A stretch of 64,000 bases of DNA from Isochrysis galbana (taxonomy: Eukaryota; Haptophyta; Isochrysidales; Isochrysidaceae), in the NCBI GenBank assembly GCA_018136815.1, contig CM030933.1, forward strand, positions 2,603,944-2,667,943, in the 5' to 3' direction. A model generated the notes under the pieces. The model did no database searches. It was not told where the DNA came from and was given only the letters and a program-made list of their open reading frames with translations. A program made the translations under genes and the position numbers. Positions 41,463 to 51,432 of the stretch are shown here, in pieces (position 1 is the first letter of the stretch; each line of letters starts with the position of its first letter).

Positions 41463-42690
41463 ACGGTGCGACGCTGCCTCTTCAGGTTGAGTCTCCCTTC
41501 CTCCCTCTCTCCTCTCTCTCTTTCTCTCCCTCCACCCCCCGCCCCCGCTCCCTCCTCTCCTCTCCTCTCCTCCTTCTCTCCTCCCTCTCTATGTCAGAAT
41601 CCGGAGTGTCCCGCGATGGCGATTCCGGCCACGCTTTGAGGCTTGTTCTGCAGAACGGAGAACGGAGAGGAGAGGCGGCTCGGTCCGGCAGCGGAGAACG
41701 CCGGCCGTCGGTACTACAGGTCGTCGTCGTCGGGGGCCGCCACCACTGCCACTGCGGGCGGCCGCCACCCGCCACCCCACCGGTGTCAAGATCCTCCGCC
41801 ACCACTGCCACTGCGGGCGGCCGCCACCCCACCGGCGTCAAGATCTCCTACTCTTAAAAGTGGGCGCGGAGGGCGAGGACGTGGGGGGGCGACGGCGCTC
41901 CCCTTGCGGACCGCCCCCTTCTGTTGTCCCCCCCCCCCCCCCCTTCCCCCTCCTTTCTCCTACTATCTCGGCTCCTCCTGTGGCGACGTGGCGCTGGGGG
42001 AGGGGAAGAACTTGGCAGAAGGAGAGAAAGTGATTGCGGCCACGAAGGAGGAGAAGATTGCCGCTCATTCCCCCGCGGAAGGGAGGAGAGGCGCGGGGGG
42101 GGAAGGCGCCGTCCGCCCGCCCCTTTGGGCCGCCGCGCGAGATTCGTTCCTTCGTTCACATGAGATTACGTGGCGGAGGATGAAAGAATGGGAGTCGTCG
42201 GAGAGAGGGGGAGGATGAGGAAGGAAGAGCGTGTGTGGTGGAGAGGAGAGAAGAGATGAATGGATGAGCTGTGGAGGAAGAGAAGAGAGGGGGGGAGAGG
42301 GGGGGCGGGGGGCTCTTCTAGCGGAGGAGAGGCGGCGCCTCGCGGTCGGGTTGGGGGTCTCTTAGAGGGGGAGCGAAGGTAAGAGAGAGGGAGAGAAGGC
42401 CTAAGGAATGGGGAGGAGGATTTGAAGGGGGGAGAGAAAAAAGGGGAGAGCTGTGTCTCTCGGAGTACTAAGGTTTCGACGGTTCCGTCAATGAAGACAA
42501 TTTTCTTTGCCGGTGTGTCTATTGAGGAGAACAGCGGAGGAAGAAAGTGGAGAGAGTGTGGGGGGGCGGGGGGGAGAGAGGAGGAGGAGAAGGGAGAGAC
42601 TGAGATTCAATGGAAAGAGAAGAGCATGCGAGAGTAATCTCGGAACGGACGGACGAGGGGAGATACGAGGAAGGAGAGAAGGGGAGAGAG
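41463..42690. other. Intergenic, low-complexity, with GC-rich minisatellite
   Basis: CT-rich sequence to 41590, a minisatellite at 41725-41850, C runs at 41930-41945, G/GA-rich sequence to 42690. No gene is recognised. The longer frames here overlap on both strands and are compositional. Confidence 0.5.
41725..41850. repeat. GC-rich ~60-bp minisatellite
   Basis: Two full units containing CCGCCACCACTGCCACTGCG, then GGCGGCCGCCACCC and ACCGG(T/C)GTCAAGATC, with a partial third. GGCGGCCGCC inside each unit is a NotI-type palindrome. Confidence 0.7.
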
Positions 42691-42727
42691 GGAGAGGAAG
42701 GGGGGGAGAGAGACGGAGAGAGGGAGA

Positions 42728-42765
<38 letters not shown>
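42691..42765. repeat. GGGA/(GA)n microsatellite before the PAS gene
   Basis: GGGAGA repeats lead into an uninterrupted (GA) run at about 42731-42763, 80 bases before the proposed start codon. Probably 5' leader or promoter. Confidence 0.85.
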
Positions 42766-42766
<1 letters not shown>

Positions 42767-42842
42767 CCGCGGTGGTGGTGAGGGGTTGAGGGGGGGTGTT
42801 GCGCGGGGAGCGGTGCACCCCCCCGCGCGGCGCGCCGCGCTC

Positions 42843-43565
42843 ATGCCCTCGTGGCTGGCCATCGTCTCCTGGAGTTCGATCCTCCTCCTCTCCCTCCTGA
42901 TAGCCCTTGCCTCACGCTGCGTCCACCGGCGCACAAAGGCGCTCCGCTGCCTGCCTGGCGTCGGCCTTCTGGGGCTCCCTCGCTCGACGCCGAGCACGTG
43001 GATGGCGAGGGTGGCCCACCCGCTGCTTCTACCTGTGGAGACTATTCATGAGGAGCCGGCGGAGCCACATCTGCCACTGGAGCAGCTGCAGGGCGAGGAG
43101 AGCCCGAGGCCGCCACTGGTCAGGGGGCGCTGGCAGTACAGGAGCGTGCTCGATGAGGGGGTATGGGAGGAGGGCGTGCAGATGCGTGTGCTCACGCTCC
43201 CGGCGGCGCCTTTCCGGATCATCGAGGCCAGTCCGGGATGGCTCGGCTTTTGCGGCTTCAGGTGGGGCGAGGTGAAGGGCTGCACGTTGCGCATCGTCCA
43301 GGGCGAGAAGACGGAGTTCCACCAGGTCAGGCACATGCTCGATCGGGCGGCCGCCGGGGAGGCGGCGCAGGTGGTGGTGACCAACTACACCAAGAACGGC
43401 ATCGAATTCTCGAATCATGTTCTCGTGTCCCCCATCTTTGATTTGAACGGCTTGCTACGTTGCTTCGATGTGTGCTGCCTCGCGCGTCTGGGAGCACGAG
43501 TAGCGTCGGTGCAAACGGAGCCCAACAAGACCGCTGAGCGCCACCGTACCCCTGCCTCCTCGTAG
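42843..43565 (+). CDS. Membrane-anchored PAS/LOV-like domain protein
   Basis: 240 residues from the Met directly before a hydrophobic helix (LAIVSWSSILLLSLLIALAS, ~5-24). The frame is open further upstream only through GA repeat. A basic linker follows. At ~120-215 lies a PAS domain: FRIIEASPGWLGFCGFRWGE, VKGCTLRIVQGEKTEFHQVR, HMLDRAAAGEAAQVVVTNYT, and KNGIEFSNHVLVSPIFDLNG. The order matches the PAS_9/LOV type, including the Q-G-x-x-T after helix E and the NYTKNGxxFxNxVxVSPI strands typical of LOV cores. The LOV flavin-adduct Cys in GRNCRFLQ is not at its position: the segment reads GCTLRIVQ, with a Cys two residues earlier. It may bind a cofactor or ligand without the usual photochemistry. 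No output domain follows. Confidence 0.75.
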   Translation: MPSWLAIVSWSSILLLSLLIALASRCVHRRTKALRCLPGVGLLGLPRSTPSTWMARVAHPLLLPVETIHEEPAEPHLPLEQLQGEESPRPPLVRGRWQYRSVLDEGVWEEGVQMRVLTLPAAPFRIIEASPGWLGFCGFRWGEVKGCTLRIVQGEKTEFHQVRHMLDRAAAGEAAQVVVTNYTKNGIEFSNHVLVSPIFDLNGLLRCFDVCCLARLGARVASVQTEPNKTAERHRTPASS

Positions 43566-44535
43566 GTCACAACGGAGCGCGTGACAAACATCCTGCTGCC
43601 CACCAGAGCACTAGGTACGCCGTGGCAGATTCGGTGTAGGCAAACAGCGCATCCGTTGATCCGTCTCCCAAATGAACAGATGCAAGTGTACCAAGCGCAT
43701 GGGGAGAACGGGCAGTCTAGGCAAGCACAGCCGCAGTCCATACCCGCGTCAATAGTTTCCGATCTAGCCGATCTGCATAGCGCGACCATGCCGTCACCAA
43801 GCATCTGGTTCGCTCTCCTAGATCAGTGTAGGCTCTCCGGACGTGCATTCGTCCATAGCATCGCCAACTTGAGGCACAAGGGGGCATGCAGCGCGCATGC
43901 AAGGGAAGAGGTCAATGTTTTGAGGGGACAAGATGCCTTGAAGTGAAACCGCTTTGTTAAGTATTTGATTGCAGTATTTGGGTAGGGAGCCACTCGACGG
44001 CCAGCCGCTGCTACCATGTGTGCAGCCATTTGAGTTGCGAAGAGGAATGGCCAGCGAGAACCGCGAGGAACGTCCGTGAGCGCAACCGAAGCCCGCGTTG
44101 GCGTCGCACCAGGTAAAGCCTGGTTGCCCGTACCATTGTCGCGTCCATACGAACAGTGACGAGCAGTGAAACTACGTCGCGTTGTGCAACATGTGCCCCG
44201 CCAGCATGTGCGCTCGTCACAGCCGATGATCACCGTTTGTGTTGTCTTCAACAATTGACAATTGATTGAGATTCATGCATGACATTGAGGGTTATTTCTT
44301 GGGTTGCAACGTCGTGGAGCACTTATAATTTAAAGCCCAAAATATGTGCCACCGACCCCGCCTTATTGTGCATAATCCGGAACGCAGAACGAACCCCGAT
44401 CCCGCGCCGACGCATATACATATGTTCGCTGGCGTTATGGCTACCGCGGCGCCAGACGTTAGACGTCCCGCCGATACGCGCACTGCCTGTGCGCACAACA
44501 CAACGCACGGAGGTAGGCAAGAACATTAAAAGATT
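43566..44535. other. Intergenic, no supported gene
   Basis: Moderately long frames on the minus strand (43823-44254) show no motif. Nothing else is recognised before the hAT relic. Confidence 0.4.
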
Positions 44536-44671
44536 TTTTTTCTCATCGGCAGGGGTGGAAAGGGTATTCTTTTCCTCCGCGGCTGGCAAGATGCACGGCG
44601 ATCTGCAGAAAGCAGTGAAGGACTCCACGTTGCAACACAGCCTCTTTGTTGCCGGGTTCAATACGGATTGA
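44536..44671 (+). pseudogene. hAT transposase C-terminal relic
   Basis: Encodes SSAGVERVFFSSAAGKMHGD, then LQKAVKDSTLQHSLFVAGFN and TD before a stop. This is the hAT dimerisation signature (SSAGVERVFSxAGxxHxDxxxxxxxxTLEHxLxxxxN), closer to the truncated copy at 4.2-5.6 kb than to the intact element. The upstream frame has no further transposase motifs. The extra Phe and Ala suggest small insertions. Confidence 0.75.
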
Positions 44672-45604
44672 AAATGTGCACGGTGAGCCTAGCACGATGC
44701 CCGGTGTGAGAACGTGCAGCGTGCAGCAGTGCAGCAAGTCACAAGTCATCAAGTCATAATGTCCTAACTTAGTCATAACTTTATTAACTATATGTCACTA
44801 TGCACTATGCCCTGTGCCCTGTGCCTCCAAGTAAGGGAGAGTGGAGAGAACTGTCCTGCCTGCCGGGGTCCGCCGGCCGCCGGCCCGGCCCTGGCCGTCT
44901 GGCCTCGTAGCCGTGGGCGCCTCTGTCGGTAGCCACTTTCACTTTGGCCCCCCCCTCTATCTATTACTATTAACTATTAATCGATTAACGCCGGCAGATT
45001 CTCCAAAACTGCCCAGTAGTTCCTTGGCTGGCGCCAACCCCCCCCGATTACATAGGTGAGTACCGATGAATCACTACCGAGCCCTAGCTAGGCTTGAGAA
45101 AGGTAATTCTCACGCCTGTTTGTGATATGGGTGCAGGGTGCAGGACGCAGGACGACATCTCGCGCGGCCGACAAAAACCACAAAAGCGCTGAGGTAGTTC
45201 AAAAAAGACTCGAAGAGCGGCGGCCGCGACCCCCCGGGGGCACGGTAGGACATATGCAAAGGACATTTATTTATGTTTATCTTATTAATTTGCCACAGGC
45301 GGGGAAGACACAACAGACAACAGCAGGTTTGCAGGTTTGCCCCATCCCGCCCCCCGCGCTTGGCCCGACGGCCTGACGTAGTGCACGCGGGCCCACCCTC
45401 CGAAACCGAAGACAAGGGAATGTAGGGTGGGGGGGGGGAGCAGTAGCAGCATAAAGGTGGTGAGTGTTCTGAGGTATAGGCAATGGCGTGAGCGTGAGTC
45501 AGTATCGTGTACCGTGACCGTGAGTGCGTGGTGTTATAGAGGAAATATCATAGCTAGCAATTGTAGCCTGAGCTTGAAAATAAAATAAAATAATTAATGT
45601 TATA
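44672..45604. other. Intergenic, no supported gene
   Basis: Mixed AT and GC sequence. TGTAGCCTGAGCTTGAAAAT at 45562-45581 repeats the edge of the CTGAAGATTC motif region found at 46463-46482. C and G runs lie at 44947-44953 and 45428-45438. Confidence 0.4.
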
Positions 45605-46467
45605 TCCTAGCCAACCCCACTAGCTAATTGGACACAACTTTTCCGTCCCGGAATCCCGCCATGCCTGACGAGCCAGGTGTCCGAGTGCTACCGGGGGGAG
45701 GGGGCACCGCCCCCTCCCCCCGATATTCGTCCTCCCCCCAGTGCACGCACCGACCCCGCGCACCCCAGCACGTCCTCTCCTCGAGTCCACGCTGGGGGAA
45801 AACCCCTTTCGGGTGAAAACAACGCAGGGGGGGGGGGGGGCACTCATGAATAGGAGCCCAGAAACGCTAATCTCTCCTCGCAAGAGCGAGTGGCCGCGGC
45901 GAGCCGCGGCCCTTCCCTCCTGGTTCTGGCGCCCCCGTCTTCTCTTACCCAAACGGGGCGAAAAGACACGTAAACGCCGGAGGGGAGAGCTGCCACTCCC
46001 CCCTCCCCTCCCTCTTCCCTTTTCCTCCTCTCTTCCCTGCGGCGGGGGCCCATGGCGCGCGCCTGCGGCCCCTCTTCAGGTCCCCAACCCCAAGAGGCCA
46101 GCAGGGGCCTGGGAGCGCAGCTCAGGGGGCAGGTGAGGCTGGGGCATGGCCCTGGCCCCTCCTGCCTCTCCATCGCTGGCTCTCGAGCCCCTGCCAGTCG
46201 ACTGGAGCTGGCTGGGGGGTCCTGATCAGGGGGGCCCAGGGGGAGGAGGGGCTGGTCAGAGGGATGGGCTGGCCACGACAGGCCAGGGCGGGCGAATCAG
46301 GCGTGCCTGTGGGGAGAGGGATGGGTCAGAATGGCAGTGTTCTCCTGGCAAGCCATCAGGCATGCCAGGAGAGTGGGTGGTTCCTCCCCCATGACGGGGG
46401 AGGAGTGGAGAGAGGGGGGGGCTTGTGCCCCGCCATGGGTGAACCAAGTATAAACTTAGTTGTGTAG
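45605..46467 (+). repeat. Mosaic repeat family R, longest copy (left arm)
   Basis: The longest copy, about 860 bp. Blocks in order: TTGGACACAACTTTTCCGTC (shared with 41.0 kb), a segment with GTGCACGCACCGACCCCGCG (shared with 49945-50030), GCTGGGGGAAAACCCCTTTC, GGCCGCGGCGAGCCGCGGCC, a GC-rich region absent or reduced in the other copies, and the end GAACCAAGTATAAACTTAGT. The part 45778-46467 is repeated in inverted orientation at 48405-48888, on the other side of the glycosyltransferase-like gene. Confidence 0.8.
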
Positions 46468-46496
46468 CCTGAGCTTGAATCTTCAGATGTTTTCTT
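46465..46496 (-). repeat. CTGAAGATTC motif, copy
   Basis: On the minus strand it reads AAAACATCTGAAGATTCAAG, then CTCAGGCTAC. It is directly attached to the end of the family R left arm. Confidence 0.5.
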
Positions 46497-46758
46497 GTGG
46501 TATTAGAGGTACGTGTGAACGAACGAACGACCATCCTATCTTCATGGCTATCGCCCATTGTAAATATGCTCTCTTCAATTCTTTTCAGTAGAAAAAATAC
46601 CCTCAAATATCGCCTCTTCTCCTCATCTCTCTATACTTCTATTTATACCTTCCCTCTTCCTATGTTTCTTTTCCCCTGAGGCCCTTCTTCTCTCTTCCTC
46701 TCCCTCCTCCCGCCCTCTCCCTCGCTCTCTCTCTCCTCCCCCCTCCCCACACCAATCC

Positions 46759-48156
46759 ATGTGCACTCCGGCGCCGCCGTTTGCTCGCGAGCACAGGAGC
46801 ACCTCTCTCTCTGCGTGCCTGCACGGTCCGGCTCGATGCCCCACGCCGGCTCCGTGCCCCAGCCTCGAGCGCTCGTGCCTCTCAGCACACATCCCGGCGT
46901 GGGCAGGAGTGAGCTATGAGAGAATTGCCTGCTGCTTCCGCTGCTGCCTCTTGCAGTGGATAGAAAGGCTAGAGCTTGGGGGAAACGCACAGCATTGGAT
47001 GGGACGGCAAGTAGACTTCGCCGTCTCCGACGGTGTGGGCGGGTTGAGAGAAGAGGGCGACACGAGGAGAGTGCACGCGGCCCAGCCGCTCGACTCAGTG
47101 CTTCACCTCCGCTTCAGCATGGGGCGCTTTGCAGACTTGCAGGCGATCGAGCAGAGAGACTGGCAGTGCTTGATCTCCTCGTGCCCTGGCACAAGCGCTT
47201 TGGTCGAGCGCAGGGTACAGGAGCCACGCTTTCGCTCACCATTTAGCCGCAACGGTATGGGTTCGCTCGTGATGTTGAACGGGTATGCCTTTGGCAAGCA
47301 CCCTGAAGTGCTTCGTGCCATCAAGCTAGCATTCCCTGCCATCGACAAAATCGCCATATACTATGGCGACGATTGGTCGTGGAATGCCTCTCACCTTCAA
47401 TCGTTCGAGGCTCCTTTTGGGAAGCTTGCATGCCACTTCGCTATGAACGTGGACGAGGAGACGGTACAGCTTCCCACAGTCCGCCAGGTACCGATTGCTC
47501 TAAACCGGCTGTGGATGCAGGCAGTGCGCAATACCACCAATACTACTACGGTGACCAATACTACGGTGACCAATACTATGGTTACCAATACTACGTTGAC
47601 CAATACTACAGTGACGGGTCCCGAAGGCTGGCTTGGTCTAACGAGCCCATACAGCAACCTCGTAAATCTATTGATCAGTGATGGTGAGCTGCAATCGCAC
47701 GTCTACCATCGATCGGCCACGCTGCATTGCTGTTGCCAGCGGCCGTGGCCGCACCGAGTTCGTGCATACCAGGCATTGTACGCTGCGGGTCATAGGCAGT
47801 GCACACACGAGGCGCTGCAGAGGCGTCGAGGCCTCTTTTTTTTGATGCATGATTACCTGCGTCACCGGTTTGTTGCCGCTCCACACGGCAACGGACGTAC
47901 GGACTTCCGCGTTTGGGAGATCATCATGGGGGGCGCAGTGCCCGTGGTTGATTACGACCCGGCGCACGGCAAGTTATACGATGGCGTGCCCATTGTCCGT
48001 GTCAAAGACTGGGCCAACGTCACTCCAGCGTTTCTTGATGACGAATGGCAGCGAATACAGCGGGAGGCTCGGGCAGGGCGGCTCGGATGGACAAAGGCAT
48101 ACTTCCCATACTGGTTTGCACAGTACACCGCGCACATGGTCGAGAGGCCAGGATAG
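46759..48156 (+). CDS. Glycosyltransferase-like protein with an Asn-Thr repeat
   Basis: 465-residue frame. The C-terminal part (~355-465) contains AAPHGNGRTDFRVWEIIMGG, AVPVVDYD, LYDGVPIVRVKDWANVTPAF and a Tyr/Trp-rich end. This is the nucleotide-sugar-binding pattern of exostosin/GT47-like and related algal glycosyltransferases (xxPRGxGxDxxRxWExLxxGxIPI...LYxxLPxxxVxDWxxV). The acceptor is unknown. Residues ~258-285 are a run of (V/L/M)TNTT units encoded by ~15-base tandem repeats; most units are N-glycosylation sequons. No membrane anchor is visible in the first 50 residues, so an upstream exon may exist. A perfect GTGAGC...CTCTTGCAG pair at 46908-46955 would remove 48 bases in frame. The gene lies between inverted copies of repeat family R. 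Confidence 0.6.
   Translation: MCTPAPPFAREHRSTSLSACLHGPARCPTPAPCPSLERSCLSAHIPAWAGVSYERIACCFRCCLLQWIERLELGGNAQHWMGRQVDFAVSDGVGGLREEGDTRRVHAAQPLDSVLHLRFSMGRFADLQAIEQRDWQCLISSCPGTSALVERRVQEPRFRSPFSRNGMGSLVMLNGYAFGKHPEVLRAIKLAFPAIDKIAIYYGDDWSWNASHLQSFEAPFGKLACHFAMNVDEETVQLPTVRQVPIALNRLWMQAVRNTTNTTTVTNTTVTNTMVTNTTLTNTTVTGPEGWLGLTSPYSNLVNLLISDGELQSHVYHRSATLHCCCQRPWPHRVRAYQALYAAGHRQCTHEALQRRRGLFFLMHDYLRHRFVAAPHGNGRTDFRVWEIIMGGAVPVVDYDPAHGKLYDGVPIVRVKDWANVTPAFLDDEWQRIQREARAGRLGWTKAYFPYWFAQYTAHMVERPG
47530..47616 (+). repeat. Coding tandem repeat (Asn-Thr array)
   Basis: Units of about 15 bases (ACCAATACTACGGTG, ACCAATACTATGGTT, ACCAATACTACGTTG, ACCAATACTACAGTG) inside the glycosyltransferase-like frame. 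Differences are mostly silent or swap Val/Leu/Met, so frame and Asn-Thr content are kept. Confidence 0.85.
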
Positions 48157-48404
48157 TCATAGGAAGGATTAAGGGTGGGGAAATGTGCCCCTAGATTCCA
48201 CAGTATTTTCTTGCAAATTACCCGAGATCCGAAGGCCCCTCGCATCCACCGCCATCCACCGCTTTTAGTTTTAGCCGACCATCTTGCTATCTACAAAAAA
48301 ACATTGAAGGTTCTGGAAGTGACGCACGCTGTACACCAAATTCTTTAGTGTGTTTGTGTGGCTCGGACTCCAACTAAGTTTACATGTAGTTAGCTCACCC
48401 ATGG
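48157..48404. other. 3' flank of the glycosyltransferase-like gene
   Basis: No gene. Bases 48371-48400 contain CCAACTAAGTTTACATGTAG, a diverged version of the AACTAAGTTTATACTTAGTT end motif that follows at 48411. Confidence 0.4.
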
Positions 48405-49012
48405 TGAGACACGAACTAAGTTTATACTTAGTTCGCCCATGGGGAGCCTCGAGCCCCCCCCTCTCTCCACTCCTCCCCTGCAGTGGGGTAGGAACCCCCC
48501 CCCCCTCTTGGCATGCCTTATAGCTTGCCAGGCGCACACTGCCCTCCTGACCCAATTCTCCCCCCACACTCGCCTGACTCGCTTGCCTTGGCTTGTCGTA
48601 GCCAGCGCCCGCCCGGTTCGCTCTGACTCTGACCAACCCCTCGTCCCCAGCCTCACCTCTGCCCCTGAGCTGTGCTCTCAGGCCCCCGCAGGCCACCTGG
48701 GCTGTTTAGGTAAAAGAAGACGAGGGCGCCAAAGCCGGAAGGGAAGGGCCGCGGCTCGCCGCGGCCACACTCGCTCCGGCGAGAGCTGATTAGCGCTTTG
48801 GGCTCCTATTTCACGAGTGCCCCCCCCCCCCCCCGCGCGTTGTTTTAACCCGAAAGGAGTTTTCCCCCAGCTGTCGAGTCGAGCGCTACCGGAGGGCTCT
48901 GAGCCACTCCGTCGCGAGCAGCACCGGCGGCTAGCGCGGCGCTTTGGCCCTCCTCCCCACCGGGAGTCGGGTGAATGAAATTCAGGACTGGGTCGGGCAA
49001 CCCCATTTGGGT
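48405..49012 (-). repeat. Mosaic repeat family R, right arm
   Basis: Inverted counterpart of 45778-46467, sharing AACTAAGTTTATACTTAGTT, GGAGGAGTGGAGAGAGGGGG on the minus strand, GCCGCGGCGAGCCGCGGCCC and AACTCCTTTCGGGTTAAAAC. The outer 48889-49010 segment replaces the left arm's first blocks and instead matches 34665-34790. The family is therefore a mosaic of exchangeable blocks. Confidence 0.8.
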
Positions 49013-49944
49013 GTCTGGACGGGGGAACGAACGGCGAACGAAGGGCTGTGGGGCGGCGAGGCGCTCCTAGTGGCCCTAGAGTGATGGGTTGTAAGAGATT
49101 GTTAGACCTACAAAGAACTCTTCCCTCAGGGAGGGAGCCTAGGCTGCTAGAGTGCAGCGACGCAGCGAACAACGACGGACAACGGAGCTGAGAACAACAG
49201 GATACACCGACACCGACTCACGAACACACCGGAATCATTCACCCAAACCAAGCAAATTATCAAGCAACCGCGACCCCAAATCACCGATAACTCAAACACA
49301 TCGCGAGAGACGGAGAGAGAGAGCGAGCGAGAGAGAGAGACTCCGCAGCGACGGCCGGAGCGTGTCTCCCTTGTAACTTCCCACGTAGCGGAGAGTCCGA
49401 AGGGGAGCGTCATGTCGCGCGACCACGGCGATCACTTTGGATACAGATCGCGACGAGATATCTTCACGACAGAGGAAATCTTGCCGTTGAGCGTGAACCT
49501 TCTAGACGCTTCTAACGAACAACCCTGAGTAGCAACCAAGGGGAAGAAACACCAAAGGGGCCAAGGGCTTGCATGTAACTTGCATCAAGGGGAAAGATTC
49601 CCTCACCTAAGAAGCGAACCTACACCGATCTCCAAGGGGAGATGGAAAATTAAACCTCAAATCTCGAGCGGATAGAGCAACCGACTCGCTCGCCAAAAAC
49701 CTTGACCGAGAAGAAAGAAGCAAGGACCTACAAGCCAAGGGTCCGAAAGGAGGAAACCTGGAATCTAGACCTGACAAACAAGCTAGAAGGAACGATACGA
49801 GAACTCGAATTCTAGATCGCTTGGGACGAACCCTACCAACCTAGAAGTACCTGAGCTTCACCGTGTGGCCGCACGGCGAAGGACCTGGAAATAAGAGCCT
49901 GGAAATCGCATCATCTAGGATGAATGCGACACCAGCGCGTCCTC
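49013..49944. other. Intergenic, no supported gene
   Basis: AT-balanced, A-rich on the plus strand from 49520 to 49850, with no recognisable frame. A short GA-rich stretch lies at 49300-49340. Confidence 0.4.
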
Positions 49945-50030
49945 TCCACCCGAAAGGAGTTTTCCCCCAGCGTGGACTCGAGAAGAGGACGCGCTGGGGG
50001 GCGCGGGGTCGGTGCGTGCACTGGAGGGGG
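49945..50030 (-). repeat. Mosaic repeat family R, fragment
   Basis: The minus strand reads GTGCACGCACCGACCCCGCG, CGTCCTCTTCTCGAGTCCAC and GCTGGGGGAAAACTCCTTTC, matching 45738-45815. The inverted words GCGCGTCCTCTC and GAAGAGGACGCGC give a local hairpin. Confidence 0.75.
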
Positions 50031-50078
50031 GGGGGGGCAAATATTGATGGGATGGGGGCACTTGGCGCAGGCTTGCCG

Positions 50079-50450
50079 CAGGCGCGCCATCGCGCGTGCC
50101 GCAGGAGAGGGGAGAGAGAGCGCGGAGAAGGGGGTGGGCGGAGCGGAGCTCCGCCCACCGAAAAATAGGTATTGGTATTAAGTCCCGCACCTGTTTACAG
50201 GATACGTCGGGACTGAGTGAGGTCGCCGCCCACTCGGAGACACAGGAGGAAGAGAGGGAACAGATCACCGGGGGTAGGCGCGGGCCACCGGACCATATCT
50301 AAGCCCTTCACCCTAATCCCCCTAGTAGTGCACGTGGGGAGCCGCCTGATGGCGGGGGGAGAAGGGCTGGGAGCGTGGGGGTGTAGAAAGTTTTCCTACG
50401 TGAGTAGAAAGTAGAGGGTCCACGGCTGCGTGCGCGGTGAGACTATTAAA
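50079..50450 (+). repeat. Direct ~0.37-kb repeat, copy 1
   Basis: Begins CAGGCGCGCCATCGCGCGTG. It contains AAGTCCCGCACCTGTTTACA, ACCATATCTAAGCCCTTC and CCTAGTAGTGCACG, and ends GTGAGACTATTAA. It is repeated at 50528-50889 with small differences. No coding frame is conserved; the nature is unknown. Confidence 0.85.
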
Positions 50451-50527
50451 AGGTTTATTATCTGCCCCCTGAGCTGGCCTCTAGGAGCCTCCAGGGGTCG
50501 CCGCCAGAGGCAGCTGCAGGCCTGTCA

Positions 50528-50889
50528 CAGGCGCGCCATCGCGCGTGCCTGCAGGAGAGGGGAGAGAGAGCGCGGAGAAGGGGGTGGGAGGAGCGAGGGC
50601 TCCGACCACCGAAAGATATGTAAGTCCCGCACCTGTTCACAAGAGAATTCGGGACTGAGGACGCCGCCAGCCCGGTAGGCATAGGAGGAAGGGGGGAACG
50701 GATCACCGGGGGGGGGGGCGCGGGCCACCGACCATATCTAAGCCCTTTTCCCCTATCCCCCTAGTAGTGCACGGGGGGAGTCGCTTGATGGCGGGGGGGA
50801 AAGGGCTGGGAGAGAGGGGGTGTAGAAAGTTTTGCTGCGTGAGTAGAAAGTAGAGGGTCCACGGCCGCGTGTGCGGTGAGACTATTAAG
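50528..50889 (+). repeat. Direct ~0.37-kb repeat, copy 2
   Basis: Same orientation and order as copy 1. The 77 bases between the copies are unique. The size and spacing could suit short LTRs with almost no interior, or a segmental duplication; no primer-binding site or polypurine tract is evident. Confidence 0.85.
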
Positions 50890-51432
50890 AAGTTAATATA
50901 ATCATTGATGAAGAGCCCCTAGCCCCTAGCCAGCTTCAAAGGTGAACACCTGGTTAACGTTAAAGAAACCTCAGGCGCTGCTACCTAGACCTAGGCCTCC
51001 CTGATCAAGAACCCGAAGCTAACGCTGCTTGGGCCACTACGGGGTGTCGTTGGATACATGTGATATGTTGCTCAAATGTAATGTTTGGTCGTTGCGGCTC
51101 AAATGTAATATTTGGTCGTTGCTCCCTTTTTTTGGTTTTTGCTGCGTGTTGTTTGTGTTTGCTTCGGGTCCCGTCAATTAACCTTTTGCCATGCAAGGAG
51201 GGACGAACTGGTGGATTAGCGTGTCTTGGGGCGATGGCGACTCGAGGTGTGTAGATGCGTCAGACTGCTCATTGTCGTGCTTAGTCATTAACTAGCCCAG
51301 AATCTTCAACTTAGATTTTTGCATACACCTCGCAAGAACTAACCCCTTCGACTCGTAAGGGGTGGGGATTGCCCAATGTTGATCGCATTCAGCCGGCTTT
51401 GCGCTTTGTTCACTTTCGGGTGCGCAGGCTAC
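50890..51432. other. Intergenic, no supported gene
   Basis: TTTGGTCGTTGC(G/T)(G/C) occurs twice (51085-51122), with CTCAAATGTAATGTTTGGTC and CTCAAATGTAATATTTGGTC as a short tandem repeat. A degenerate CTGAAGATTC-type motif (minus) is at 51292-51321. Confidence 0.4.

Noticed and set aside
50079..50889. LTR retrotransposon
   Set aside because: The two direct copies enclose only 77 bases, with no primer-binding site, polypurine tract or reverse transcriptase nearby; kept as a plain direct repeat.
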